Part shown: piece by piece, positions 25,569 to 34,689 of the stretch | Numbering within the stretch: the first letter of the stretch is position 1 | Layout: each line of letters starts with the position of its first letter | Assembly (NCBI RefSeq): GCF_965219885.1 | Contig: NZ_CBDCOT010000009.1 | Span: forward strand, 2,046,001-2,110,000 | Direction of reading: 5' to 3' | Length of the DNA: 64,000 nucleotides | Source: Curvivirga sp965219885 | Lineage (GTDB): Bacteria; Pseudomonadota; Alphaproteobacteria; UBA8366; Aestuariispiraceae | Position numbers and translations under genes: made by a program | The notes under the pieces: generated by a model | What the model was told of the DNA's origin: nothing | The model's input: the letters and a program-made list of their open reading frames with translations, nothing else | The model's database searches: none

Positions 25569-25595
25569 AATCATGGATAAAATATGTCCATGATT
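25569..25595. promoter_or_regulatory. Operator-like palindrome upstream of the Rrf2 gene
   Basis: Perfect 9-bp arms AATCATGGA / TCCATGATT flank a 9-bp AT-rich spacer. It lies 17 bp before the start codon. The size fits Rrf2-family sites. Confidence 0.7.
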
Positions 25596-25640
25596 CTTTT
25601 TGAAATCAAGAGTTATCTGAAAATTAATTTTTGGTTGGTG

Positions 25641-26156
25641 CTAAATTCGGTTGGGAAGTTTTAATAAATCTTGATCTGACAAGGTTTCGAGATCGATCAT
25701 TGCTTGGTAAGGATCACCCTTTAAGCCAAGAATTTGCGCAAAGGCAGGTTCCGTTTTAATGCCTTGCTGTTTAAGGCCGATTACTTTTTCTCTTAAGCAT
25801 GGAACTAAAGAGAGTAGTCTTTGTTCTATATGAAAGTGACGAACGCCCCATTGATTGCTTACAGGAATATTCTGACAGAAGATTTCAAACTCCCATTCAT
25901 ATGCAAAGAAAGAAGTGAGAATTGTTGGTATCTTTTCTCGGACATATTTATGGCTTTGAAACTTGCTTAAATGTCCAAAATTATCATTGAGGTAACCTTG
26001 AAAACTATCTAATTCCTCTGTGGAACATGCAATATCAATATCGCTATCTTCTGTAGCGATTTGTAGTGGCGGTGTGCCAATAACCACGGGGGTAAAATCT
26101 TTTAAAACTTCAAGTATATTGAGTTTGGACAGGGCTATTTGATAATCTGGCTTCAT
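25641..26156 (-). CDS. DUF4269 family protein (nucleotidyltransferase-like)
   Basis: The 171-residue protein has the block GTPPLQIATEDSDIDIACS near 28-46, which resembles the GS-x-DxD active site of nucleotidyltransferases. The later VRHFHIEQRLL and GIKTEPAFAQILGLKGDPY are typical DUF4269 motifs. No partner gene is close. The biochemical role of the family is not established. Confidence 0.85.
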   Translation of the reverse strand: MKPDYQIALSKLNILEVLKDFTPVVIGTPPLQIATEDSDIDIACSTEELDSFQGYLNDNFGHLSKFQSHKYVREKIPTILTSFFAYEWEFEIFCQNIPVSNQWGVRHFHIEQRLLSLVPCLREKVIGLKQQGIKTEPAFAQILGLKGDPYQAMIDLETLSDQDLLKLPNRI

Positions 26157-26205
26157 ATAAGGAAGTTAGGTTCGTATGGCTATTAAGTAAAGCAAGATAA
26201 ATTAA

Positions 26206-26751
26206 TCAGGCCTGATAATATTCTTCATGAGTAAAAGCGCTGGTTTCCCCAAGGATGGCTTCTGCCAGATCAGGTATGCCGTAGAAGAAAGTATACCCGA
26301 TAATATATCTCACCTTTCCTTCCTGATTAGCCAAAGGTAGGGATAGGCGTTCATATTGGACTGGATAATCACAAGTGGGAAGATGACGATATCCATGATG
26401 TAAAGCGGCTGTTTTTTGGTCGGTTACTGTATTTAAAAACGTCATCATGGCATCCAACATTTCGCCACTGAAGAAATCATGAAGATAAACACCCGCGATT
26501 TCCATGCCAAAATTTTCAATGATATGATCACCGACAAGGCGATAGATATATTCTGATTTTGAAACGCGTTTGATAATCCAGATATACGGGGTGAACTTGA
26601 TAAAGGATAACGGGTCAATATCAGTACGTTGAGGAAGGCGATCTTCACGTTCGTATATTTCTGACCAATGGTGCAGAAGGATGCGTGCACCTTCATTCTC
26701 AATTTTTGAGAGCAAGCGGGGCTTGCTGGATTTCCAATCATCTAATGACAA
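26206..26751 (-). CDS. Stand-alone PAS domain protein (PAS_5 type)
   Basis: The 181-residue protein is almost only a PAS_5 (PF07310-type) domain, common in alphaproteobacteria: LLHHWSEIYEREDRLPQRTDIDPLSF, then YIYRLVGDHIIENFGMEIAGVYLHDFFS and YERLSLPLANQEGKVRYIIG. No output domain is present. A related PAS gene lies 35 bp upstream on the same strand. It may be a ligand-sensing or adaptor protein. Confidence 0.82.
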   Translation of the reverse strand: MSLDDWKSSKPRLLSKIENEGARILLHHWSEIYEREDRLPQRTDIDPLSFIKFTPYIWIIKRVSKSEYIYRLVGDHIIENFGMEIAGVYLHDFFSGEMLDAMMTFLNTVTDQKTAALHHGYRHLPTCDYPVQYERLSLPLANQEGKVRYIIGYTFFYGIPDLAEAILGETSAFTHEEYYQA

Positions 26752-26785
26752 GTAAGCTCACTTTCCTTTAAATGACCCCTCCGTT

Positions 26786-27319
26786 TTAAGTAAGTTGGAT
26801 GGCTCCTAATATATAATTAGGTTTTCCTTCCTGATCCAATAATGGACAGTCAACGGATTCATATCCTCTTGTTCGCTTACCAAGTATATGTGTATTACCC
26901 GTACAGTAATGACAGCTTTGATCGTCCAAAATCTGATCATAATATTTTATTAGATTATTAAAGTTATCGTCCTGCTTTGTGTGTTGGTCTTTATAGGTGA
27001 TGGTCCGATTATGCGTCTCTCGTCCTGTGATAACGTTGACATCTTCGCCTGATACCAAAAATTTATAGACACCATTGTCAAGACGCTGGGCTAAATACAA
27101 ATTGGACGCATATCGTAAATGGTCAATGATTTGAAAATCACGTTTATATGGCGTGTTTTCCTGATGCGTTGCCCACCAATTATAAATACTTTTTGTGCAA
27201 CGTAGAGTAAGATCATTTTTAGAATGAACTACATATACATTAGCTGATGAATGGAAATCTTCATTACCCTCAATAATGTCTTCCTCGAGTTGAGGATTTA
27301 ATTTCGCTGCTGAATACAT
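26786..27319 (-). CDS. Second stand-alone PAS_5-like protein
   Basis: The 177-residue protein has the same plan as its downstream neighbour: a helix with SIYNWWATHQEN, RDFQIIDHLRYASNLYLAQRL, a KFLVSGEDVNVITGRETHNR core and the final DCPLLDQEGKPNYILGAIQL. It carries a CHYC pair (SCHYCTGN) absent from the neighbour. The two probably arose by an old duplication and are co-transcribed. Confidence 0.75.
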   Translation of the reverse strand: MYSAAKLNPQLEEDIIEGNEDFHSSANVYVVHSKNDLTLRCTKSIYNWWATHQENTPYKRDFQIIDHLRYASNLYLAQRLDNGVYKFLVSGEDVNVITGRETHNRTITYKDQHTKQDDNFNNLIKYYDQILDDQSCHYCTGNTHILGKRTRGYESVDCPLLDQEGKPNYILGAIQLT

Positions 27320-27440
27320 TTTTTAAATCGACTTGCTCTTCTCGGTCAAAAGTATCTTAAAAATCTTTAACGATCCGGATTGAAAGTTTTTGTACTGCCT
27401 TTTGCACAGTTTTAGCAAAACGCCTTTATTATTAAAAAGA

Positions 27441-27457
27441 TAGACCCAACGGGTCTA
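27441..27457. promoter_or_regulatory. 17-bp dyad upstream of maeB
   Basis: Perfect 7-bp arms TAGACCC / GGGTCTA flank a 3-bp centre. It lies in the AT-rich intergenic region between the divergent PAS and maeB genes. It may be an operator, or a terminator of minus-strand readthrough, since T-rich sequence follows on that strand. Confidence 0.35.
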
Positions 27458-27573
27458 ACCGTATAAATATTAACTAGATTAATGGTATCTAAACATTACT
27501 AATAAAAGATTAATAAGCTGATTAATTTTCAGACAAGGCCGAAAATTATTTAGTCAAAGAGGGTAACGAAATT

Positions 27574-29850
27574 ATGGCTGACGATATCGAACGCGAGTCA
27601 CTTTACTATCATCGCATGGATCCACCGGGTAAATTGCAGGTTGTTGCAACGAAACCATTGGCAAATCAACGTGATTTGAGTTTGGCTTATTCACCGGGGG
27701 TGGCTGCGGCCTGTCGTTTGATTGAAGACGACCCGAACGAAGCAGCTGCTGTGACTATGCGTGGTAATCTGATCGGTGTGGTGTCTAATGGTACAGCTGT
27801 ATTGGGATTGGGTGATATTGGGCCGTTGGCATCAAAGCCTGTCATGGAAGGCAAGGCAGCTCTCTTCAAAAAGTTCGCCGGTATTGATGTGTTTGACATT
27901 GAATTGGCTGAGAGGGAAGTTGAAAAATTCTGTGATATCGTCGCGGCGATGGAGCCAACGTTCGGAGGCATCAATCTGGAAGATATCAAGGCGCCGGAAT
28001 GTTTTGAGATTGAGAAACGCCTGAAAGAACGGATGAATATTCCTGTCTTTCATGATGATCAGCATGGTACTGCGATTATCGTTGCTGCGGCGATCTATAA
28101 TGGTCTGGATGTTGTAGGCAAAAAATTCGAAGATGTTAAAATTGTATGTTCCGGTGCAGGGGCAGCTGCTTTGGCATGTTTGAATATGCTGGTTAGCATG
28201 GGCGCCAAGAAAGAAAATATCACTGTATGCGATATTGTTGGTGTGGTTTATGAAGGCCGTACCGAAGAAATGGATCCTTATAAAGGGGCATTTGCACAGA
28301 AAACTGCGGGACGAACATTAGATGATGTGATCGATGGAGCTGATGTATTCTTAGGCTTGTCTGCGCCGGGGGTTTTGAAACCTGAAATGGTGAAGAAAAT
28401 GGCGAAAGATCCATTGGTTATGGCTTTGGCTAATCCAACACCTGAAATTTTACCGGAATTGGCGATGGAAGCACGTCCCGATGCAATTTGTGGAACCGGG
28501 CGATCTGATTATCCTAACCAAGTAAACAACGTGCTTTGTTTCCCGTTTATTTTCCGCGGGGCGCTAGATGTTGGGGCGACGGAAATTAATGAATCTATGA
28601 AGGTAGCCTGTGTGAAGGCAATTGCACAATTGGCACGTCGTGAGACATCAGATGTGGTGGATAGCGCTTATGGCGGGGCTGTAAAAGGATTTGGTAAAGA
28701 TTATCTAATCCCGAAACCTTTTGATCCAAGATTGATTTTGGAAGTGGCCCCTGCTGTTGCAAAAGCGGCGATGGAATCTGGTGTGGCGACACGTCCGATT
28801 GAAGATTTTGAAGCTTATATGCAAAAGCTTCGCGAGTTCGTTTATCGTTCAGGAACAGTGATGAAGCCGATCTTTGACCGTGCGATTTCTAACCCAAAGC
28901 GTATTGTTTATGCGGAAGGTGAAGAAGAAAAAGTATTACGTGCTGTTCAGGTTGTTGTTGATGACCGCATCGCCAAACCCGTCTTGATTGGTCGTCGTGA
29001 TGTGGTTGTAAATCGTATCGATAAATTGGGTTTACGTCTGAATGTGGATACAGATTTTGAACTTTGTGACCCACAAGATGATCCACGTTATCGCGAATAT
29101 TGGCAGATGTATCATGAAATTATGGGACGTCAGGGAATGACACCTGAATTTTCCAAAGTCGTGATGCGTACTCGAAATACAGCGATCGCTGCGATCATGC
29201 TCAAACGTGGTGAAGTGGATGCCATGATTTGCGGAACATCCGGGCAATATGACAAGCATCAGCGCCATGTGCGCCAGATCATTGGCGTGCGCGATGATGT
29301 GCATGACATGTCGACAATCAATATGTTGGTCTTACAATCAGGCGTATATTTTATCGCGGATACGCATATCACAGTAGAACCTGGTATTGATGATCTTGTG
29401 GAAACTGCTGTGATGACTGCGGATGTGGTGCGTCAATTTGGTATTACACCAAAAGTTGCGATGCTAAGCCATTCTAACTTTGGTTCCTCAGATCATCCGA
29501 CAGCCAAGAAAATGCGAGATGCAACAAATCAACTTCATTGTGAATACCCGGATTTGATGGTGGAAGGCGAAATGCATGCGGACACCGCGCTTGATCCATT
29601 CCTAAGGGATGCGATTTTGCCAAGTAACCGTATGGAAGGGCGTGCGAATATTTTGATTGCACCGACATTGGATGCAGCAAATATTTCATATAATATGGTT
29701 AAGATGCTGGGTGATGGTTTATCTGTTGGGCCGATGTTGGTTGGTGCAGCGAAACCTGTTCATATTGTTACGCCTTCTTTGACACCGCGGGGAATCGTGA
29801 ATATGACCGCCATTGCGGTGGTTGATGCGCAGAATTTCGCCGAAAAATAA
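27574..29850 (+). CDS. maeB: NADP-dependent malic enzyme with phosphotransacetylase-like C-terminus
   Basis: The enzyme oxidatively decarboxylates malate to pyruvate. The 758-residue protein has the malic-enzyme part (about 1-430: LAYSPGVAAACR, VFHDDQHGTAI, the nucleotide-binding GAGAAALACL, ANPTPEI) and a C-terminal PTA-like domain (about 430-758: RIVYAEGEEEKVLRA, the PTLDAANISYNMVK block). The PTA-like half is usually regulatory and inactive in this family. It probably feeds pyruvate and NADPH from TCA intermediates arising from propionate and leucine catabolism. A GAGGGTAACG ribosome binding site is present. Confidence 0.96.
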   Translation: MADDIERESLYYHRMDPPGKLQVVATKPLANQRDLSLAYSPGVAAACRLIEDDPNEAAAVTMRGNLIGVVSNGTAVLGLGDIGPLASKPVMEGKAALFKKFAGIDVFDIELAEREVEKFCDIVAAMEPTFGGINLEDIKAPECFEIEKRLKERMNIPVFHDDQHGTAIIVAAAIYNGLDVVGKKFEDVKIVCSGAGAAALACLNMLVSMGAKKENITVCDIVGVVYEGRTEEMDPYKGAFAQKTAGRTLDDVIDGADVFLGLSAPGVLKPEMVKKMAKDPLVMALANPTPEILPELAMEARPDAICGTGRSDYPNQVNNVLCFPFIFRGALDVGATEINESMKVACVKAIAQLARRETSDVVDSAYGGAVKGFGKDYLIPKPFDPRLILEVAPAVAKAAMESGVATRPIEDFEAYMQKLREFVYRSGTVMKPIFDRAISNPKRIVYAEGEEEKVLRAVQVVVDDRIAKPVLIGRRDVVVNRIDKLGLRLNVDTDFELCDPQDDPRYREYWQMYHEIMGRQGMTPEFSKVVMRTRNTAIAAIMLKRGEVDAMICGTSGQYDKHQRHVRQIIGVRDDVHDMSTINMLVLQSGVYFIADTHITVEPGIDDLVETAVMTADVVRQFGITPKVAMLSHSNFGSSDHPTAKKMRDATNQLHCEYPDLMVEGEMHADTALDPFLRDAILPSNRMEGRANILIAPTLDAANISYNMVKMLGDGLSVGPMLVGAAKPVHIVTPSLTPRGIVNMTAIAVVDAQNFAEK

Positions 29851-29911
29851 AAACTCTGCAAAGAGATTAAGAAAAAGATAGGATCACTGAGGAAGCAGGA
29901 GGGAGCGCTTT

Positions 29912-31309
29912 ATGTCCGAAGCCGCTGAAAAACTTGAGCTTGATGAAGATGCATTAGATGAACTTTATGGTTTGTCTGATGAGCTTGTTGCGCAAGTTGA
30001 AGATGCTTTGGAAGAAGGCGAGCCTGCAGAGAAAGTTCAAGATCTTATTGATCCCTTACACGTAGCGGATGTCGCCGATTTGCTGGAACAATTAAGTTCC
30101 AGCGATCGTGATGATTTTGTTGAGTTGGTTGGGGACACGCTTGACCCGGAAGTCTGGGTGCATCTGGATGAGAATGTCCGTGAAGAAATGGTCGAAGATC
30201 TCGACACGGACCAGATGGTTGAGATCGTTAGCGAACTTGATTCAGATGATGCGATTGAGTTTATCGAAGATCTTGATGAGGCTGAACAGCAAGAAGTCCT
30301 AGAGGCTATTCCAGCTGATGATCGGGCAATTCTTGAGCAAAGTCTGTCTTTCCCTGAAGATTCCGCCGGACGATTGATGCAGCGTGAGGTGGTGACCGTT
30401 CCAAGTTTCTGGAGTGTTGGTCAAACCATTGATTATATGCGCGATGAAGAAATCGAATTACCTGATGACTTTTACAATATCGTCGTTATTGACCCGAGCC
30501 ATAAACCAGTTGGGATCGTGAAACTTTCCAAATTGTTACGTACCAATCGAGATAAACTGGTAACGGAACTAATGTGGGAAGACGTTAAAGTCGTCCCGGT
30601 GACGATGGATCAGGAAGATGTGGCATTCCTATTCAGACAATATGCGTTGGTTGAATCACCCGTTGTTGATGATACAGGGCGTTTAGTTGGTATCATCACA
30701 GTTGATGATATTGTCGAAGTTCTTGATGAAGAACATGAAGAAGATATTTTGAAAATGGGTGGGGTAAAGGAAGATGACCTTTATTCTGATGTTGTTGAAA
30801 CCACACGTCTTCGTTTTTCCTGGTTGCTTGTAAATCTTTTAACCGCAGTCATTGCCTCGATCGTGATTTCCTTATTCGAAGAGACTTTAGAGCAATTGGT
30901 GGCTCTTGCGATCTTGATGCCGATTGTGGCTTCTATGGGTGGAAATGCAGGAACACAAACATTGACCGTTGCTGTGCGCGCACTTGCCACCAATGAATTA
31001 ACAACCTCAAATGCATTTCGGGTCGTATGGAAAGAAGTATTGGTTGGTGGTGTAAATGGTATCTTATTTGCCATTCTTATGGGCGGTTTGGCATGGGCTT
31101 GGTTTAATGATCTCGCATTGGGTTTGGTGATTGCCTCTGCAATGATTATTAATATGTTAGCTGCTGGTATGGCAGGGACATTAATCCCGATAGGGCTTGA
31201 AAAGGTAGGGAAAGATCCGGCGATTGCATCTACTGTCTTCCTAACCACTATTACTGATGTTGTTGGTTTTCTCTCTTTCCTTGGCCTTTCTGCTTGGGTG
31301 CTTTTATAG
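29912..31309 (+). CDS. mgtE: Magnesium transporter MgtE
   Basis: The 465-residue protein has the cytosolic MgtE N domain (about 30-150, acidic helical repeats with DLDTDQMVEIV), two CBS domains (about 155-275) and five C-terminal membrane segments (about 300-465). The pore motif region includes PIVASMGGNAGTQTLTV. A GCAGGAGGGAG ribosome binding site precedes the ATG. Its stop adjoins the stop of the convergent gene. Confidence 0.96.
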   Translation: MSEAAEKLELDEDALDELYGLSDELVAQVEDALEEGEPAEKVQDLIDPLHVADVADLLEQLSSSDRDDFVELVGDTLDPEVWVHLDENVREEMVEDLDTDQMVEIVSELDSDDAIEFIEDLDEAEQQEVLEAIPADDRAILEQSLSFPEDSAGRLMQREVVTVPSFWSVGQTIDYMRDEEIELPDDFYNIVVIDPSHKPVGIVKLSKLLRTNRDKLVTELMWEDVKVVPVTMDQEDVAFLFRQYALVESPVVDDTGRLVGIITVDDIVEVLDEEHEEDILKMGGVKEDDLYSDVVETTRLRFSWLLVNLLTAVIASIVISLFEETLEQLVALAILMPIVASMGGNAGTQTLTVAVRALATNELTTSNAFRVVWKEVLVGGVNGILFAILMGGLAWAWFNDLALGLVIASAMIINMLAAGMAGTLIPIGLEKVGKDPAIASTVFLTTITDVVGFLSFLGLSAWVLL

Positions 31310-31912
31310 GCCTATTATGTCCGGTTGATATCCAGCATGTAATACTTTTGCGCTAGGTATTGGTGTTAACATTTCAAGTTTTCCGTTTGAGTTGATATCA
31401 ATCGAGTTTTGATATCCTTTCCATGTCCATGGATGCAGCTTTGAACCCCATTTTAAATGAGGTTGGTGATTGTGTATCACAAAGCATCCATTTGGAATAT
31501 CTTGGTAGGGCAGGTTTGTTGTTACCTGTTGTCGTGAGTGGGAGATAACACGTTGTGAATGAAGTATATTATCCATCTCACCTGCTTTTGCATGTTTATT
31601 GAAGGCTAGCTTCCAGTGACTTTGATAGTCAGTAAATCGTTTTCTTTGGCATTCTGCACAGGGGCGATGACCTGCTGCCAATGCGACTGCTTCATCATAA
31701 AAGAATAGTTCCGTATATCTGTTAGGTGTCATCACTTGACGGTGGCGCTCGTTGAAATCTAGAACACAAATAATCCAAGCTTTATGTTTCCATCGGGCTA
31801 TACCTAATTCTTTAGAATCGTTATGTAAGATGCCTCGATTGCCCATGTAATGGCCGCGTGCATTCGTTGATGTGATTTCGGATGTAGGGGTGACACGATT
31901 TTGTAGGGGCAT
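31304..31912 (-). CDS. Conserved hypothetical protein with Ada-like metal-binding motif
   Basis: The 202-residue protein has the segment FYDEAVALAAGHRPCAECQRKRF (about 70-92), which recalls the Cys-rich phosphotriester/metal-binding module of Ada, but only one CxxC pair is visible. The end of the gene overlaps the mgtE stop region by 6 bp (convergent). No enzyme signature is seen. It may bind zinc or nucleic acid. Confidence 0.68.
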   Translation of the reverse strand: MPLQNRVTPTSEITSTNARGHYMGNRGILHNDSKELGIARWKHKAWIICVLDFNERHRQVMTPNRYTELFFYDEAVALAAGHRPCAECQRKRFTDYQSHWKLAFNKHAKAGEMDNILHSQRVISHSRQQVTTNLPYQDIPNGCFVIHNHQPHLKWGSKLHPWTWKGYQNSIDINSNGKLEMLTPIPSAKVLHAGYQPDIIGL

Positions 31913-32000
31913 TTTGCATTCTCATAAGTTAACTTGATGCAATCTTAACTTATATAATGATGGATTGGGGAGATATTCTTGGTATCGCTGTAAGAAAATA

Positions 32001-32018
32001 CTTTACGTTTACGTAAAG
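32001..32018. promoter_or_regulatory. LiuR-type operator upstream of liuR
   Basis: Perfect 8-bp arms CTTTACGT / ACGTAAAG flank TT. It is 78 bp upstream of liuR and shares the ACGTTTACGT core with the palindrome before liuB, fitting the known LiuR motif. Confidence 0.82.
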
Positions 32019-32096
32019 GTAAACTAATCTGATTCTTGATTTTGATAATGATCGCCATCTCTCTTGTTCGATTTGGCGCTGTTAGGAATAGCATAG

Positions 32097-32495
32097 ATGT
32101 CACAGGATAATTCTACAAAAGAATATTCAATCAGTGAATTAGCCGATGAGTTTGACGTGACCACACGTACGATCCGCTTTTATGAAGATAAAGGGATGAT
32201 CCATCCTGAAAGACGTGGGCAGACCCGTGTGTTTCTAGCGCGTGATCGGGTACGTTTGAAATTGATCTTACGCGGAAAACGGCTTGGTTTCACCTTGAAA
32301 GAAATCTGTGAAATTATCGACATGTATGATGATGCCGCGGGGGAGAAGGGGCAGCTTAACCTTCTACTTGAAAAAATAAAAACACGCCGCGCGGAGTTAG
32401 AAGAAAAAAGACGTGATTTAGATGCAGCTGAGGAAGAGCTCATTGAAGTCGAAGAGCGCATTTCTGCGAGAATGAAAGAATTAGGTCTTTCATAA
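32097..32495 (+). CDS. liuR: MerR-family regulator of branched-chain amino acid/isovalerate catabolism
   Basis: The 132-residue protein starts with a MerR helix-turn-helix (SISELADEFDVTTRTIRFYE, 10-30, and HPERRGQTRVF) and ends with a long coiled-coil dimerisation helix (about 80-130). LiuR controls leucine degradation genes in proteobacteria. The identification rests on the protein type, the LiuR-like palindrome upstream and the isovaleryl-CoA dehydrogenase gene two positions downstream. Confidence 0.9.
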   Translation: MSQDNSTKEYSISELADEFDVTTRTIRFYEDKGMIHPERRGQTRVFLARDRVRLKLILRGKRLGFTLKEICEIIDMYDDAAGEKGQLNLLLEKIKTRRAELEEKRRDLDAAEEELIEVEERISARMKELGLS

Positions 32496-32522
32496 AAAGA
32501 AAAATTGTGGGGAGTTTGGGAG

Positions 32523-32978
32523 ATGGAGCCACGTAATCCAGCGTTTAAAGAACGGGTTGAAGATAGTTTTAAACGTCAAAAATTTATGAGTACGATTGGT
32601 GCCAGACTTGGTGTTGTTGAACCAGGATACGCAGAAATTGAATTGCCCTTTGATGAGGCTTTATCTCAACAACATGGTTTCTTCCATGGTGGCGTGATCG
32701 GTACCTTGGGGGATAATTGTTGTGGTTATGCCAGTTTTTCTTTGATGGCAGAAACTGATTCTGTCCTTACGGTTGAATTCAAAGTGAATTTGATGGCGCC
32801 AGGACAAGGGGAAAAATTAATTGGAAAAGGGCGTGTGATTAAGCCCGGTAAAACATTAATGGTATCTCAAGCAGATATCTATGCGGTCCAAGATGGGACC
32901 GAAAAGCTAATTGCGACCACATTGGCAACCATGATGGTGATGAAAAATATGCCCGACACAGCCGAAGTATCAGGTTAA
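32523..32978 (+). CDS. PaaI-type acyl-CoA thioesterase (hotdog fold)
   Basis: From the ATG at 32523 the product has 151 residues. A GGGGAG ribosome binding site is 8 nt upstream; the in-frame TTG 18 nt earlier is less likely. The hotdog core is visible as QQHGFFHGGVIGTLGDNCCG (active-site region) and LTVEFKVNLMAPGQG. It lies between liuR and ivd and may release CoA from accumulated short acyl-CoAs. The exact substrate is unknown. Confidence 0.88.
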   Translation: MEPRNPAFKERVEDSFKRQKFMSTIGARLGVVEPGYAEIELPFDEALSQQHGFFHGGVIGTLGDNCCGYASFSLMAETDSVLTVEFKVNLMAPGQGEKLIGKGRVIKPGKTLMVSQADIYAVQDGTEKLIATTLATMMVMKNMPDTAEVSG

Positions 32979-33009
32979 GTCGATAGATTTATTAATAAGG
33001 AGCAGACTA

Positions 33010-34182
33010 ATGATTCCTAACTCTTATCCGGGATTGAATTTTGATTTAGGCGAAACCGCCGATATGTTGCGTGACACGGTTCGTAGTTTCGCCTCTGACG
33101 AGATCGCGCCGCGCGCCGCTGAGATTGATAGTTCCAATGAGTTTCCAGCAGATCTATGGAAGAAGATGGGCGATCTTGGCCTATTGGGAATGACGGCCAG
33201 TGAAGAATATGGCGGATCCGGTATGGGGTATCTTGAACATGTGATCGCTATGGAAGAAATCTCTCGTGCTTCTGCATCTGTCGGATTAAGCTATGGGGCA
33301 CATTCCAATCTTTGTGTGAATCAAATTCATCGCAATGGTAACGAAGAGCAAAAGAAAAAATATTTACCTAAGTTGATCTCTGGTGATCATGTTGGAGCTT
33401 TGGCCATGTCTGAACCTGGTGCAGGGTCTGACGTGGTATCTATGCGCTTAAAAGCAGAGAAAAAAGGTGATCGCTATATCCTTAATGGATCAAAGATGTG
33501 GATCACCAATGGCCCAGATGCGGATACATTGGTTGTTTATGCGAAAACGGATGCAGATGCGGGTAAGCGTGGCATTACCACATTTATTATCGAGAAGGAC
33601 TTTAAAGGTTTCTCAATCGCTCAAAAACTAGACAAGCTTGGTATGCGTGGTTCTAACACGGGTGAGTTGGTTTTCGAAGATTGTGAAGTGCCGGAGGAAA
33701 ATGTGCTTGGAGGTATCGGACGTGGTGTTAATGTTTTAATGTCGGGTCTGGATTATGAACGTGCGGTTCTATCTGGTGGTCCAACAGGTATTATGCAAGC
33801 CTGCATGGATGTCGTAATTCCTTATATTCATGATCGTAAACAATTCGGTAAATCTATTGGGGAATTCCAACTGATGCAGGGTAAAATTGCCGATATGTAT
33901 ACAATTATGAATGCAGCAAAGTCTTATGTTTATACCGTTGCTAAAGCGTGCGATCGTGGTGAAACATCACGTAAGGATGCAGCAGGCGCGATTTTATATT
34001 CTGCAGAAAAAGCGACATGGATGGCATTGGAAGCAATTCAAGTATTAGGCGGTATGGGGTATATTAATGAATCCCCAACTGGGCGCTTGTTACGTGATGC
34101 CAAACTCTATGAAATCGGGGCCGGGACCAGTGAAATTCGTCGTATGTTAATCGGACGTGAAATTTTCGAAGAAACAAAGTGA
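33010..34182 (+). CDS. liuA: Isovaleryl-CoA dehydrogenase
   Basis: The enzyme oxidises isovaleryl-CoA to 3-methylcrotonyl-CoA with FAD in leucine breakdown. The 390 residues show the acyl-CoA dehydrogenase blocks AMSEPGAGSDV (133-142) and KMWITNGPDADT. The catalytic base is Glu250 in LDYERAVLSGG. This position (the helix-G Glu) separates isovaleryl-CoA dehydrogenase from most relatives, whose base lies near the C-terminus. It is third in the liuR unit, followed by a terminator. The product is used by the carboxylase encoded 8.5 kb away. Confidence 0.95.
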   Translation: MIPNSYPGLNFDLGETADMLRDTVRSFASDEIAPRAAEIDSSNEFPADLWKKMGDLGLLGMTASEEYGGSGMGYLEHVIAMEEISRASASVGLSYGAHSNLCVNQIHRNGNEEQKKKYLPKLISGDHVGALAMSEPGAGSDVVSMRLKAEKKGDRYILNGSKMWITNGPDADTLVVYAKTDADAGKRGITTFIIEKDFKGFSIAQKLDKLGMRGSNTGELVFEDCEVPEENVLGGIGRGVNVLMSGLDYERAVLSGGPTGIMQACMDVVIPYIHDRKQFGKSIGEFQLMQGKIADMYTIMNAAKSYVYTVAKACDRGETSRKDAAGAILYSAEKATWMALEAIQVLGGMGYINESPTGRLLRDAKLYEIGAGTSEIRRMLIGREIFEETK

Positions 34183-34211
34183 TCTCATTTGACTTTCAGA
34201 TTATGATGCAG

Positions 34212-34240
34212 GGCCGCAGCAGTTTTTGCTGTGGCCTTTT
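34212..34240 (+). terminator. Terminator after liuA
   Basis: The stem GGCCGCAGCA / TGCTGTGGCC (one G-T pair) is followed by TTTT. Confidence 0.85.
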
Positions 34241-34263
34241 ATTTTGATATTTGGGGATAGAAA

Positions 34264-34650
34264 ATGGTCGAAAAAATTTCATCTGGATCAACATATGAAG
34301 AATTGGCGGGATATTCCCGGGCTATTGTTGATGGTGATATGATCTATGTATCGGGTACAACTGGTATGGATTATTCCAATATGACGTTATCCGATGATGT
34401 CGCAGAACAAACCCATCAAACTTTCAGAAATATTCAACATGTTTTACAACAGGCGGGTAGTAGTTTGGATGACGTGCTGCGTGTTCAATATACAATCACT
34501 GATGCGAGCTATTTTGAGCAAGTTGCACCAATTTGGGGGAACTATTTTGCAAATGCGCGCCCTGCTGCAACTTGCGTGGTGGCTGGTCTTATTAATCCGC
34601 AAATGAAAATAGAAATTGAAGTAACTGCACGTAAGGGTGCAGCTGAATAA
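34264..34650 (+). CDS. RidA family (YjgF/YER057c/UK114) protein
   Basis: The 128-residue protein shows the RidA fold signatures: YSRAIVDGDMIYVSGTTGMD, TFRNIQHVLQQAGSSLDDV, the catalytic-type Arg in NARPAATCVV and KIEIEVTA at the end. RidA members deaminate reactive enamine/imine intermediates from PLP enzymes. It opens a likely three-gene unit with the SDR and the isomerase, 40 bp and 9 bp apart. Confidence 0.9.
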   Translation: MVEKISSGSTYEELAGYSRAIVDGDMIYVSGTTGMDYSNMTLSDDVAEQTHQTFRNIQHVLQQAGSSLDDVLRVQYTITDASYFEQVAPIWGNYFANARPAATCVVAGLINPQMKIEIEVTARKGAAE

Positions 34651-34689
34651 TAAAAATATAAAAGACAACAGCATAGGGAAGATAAAGAG

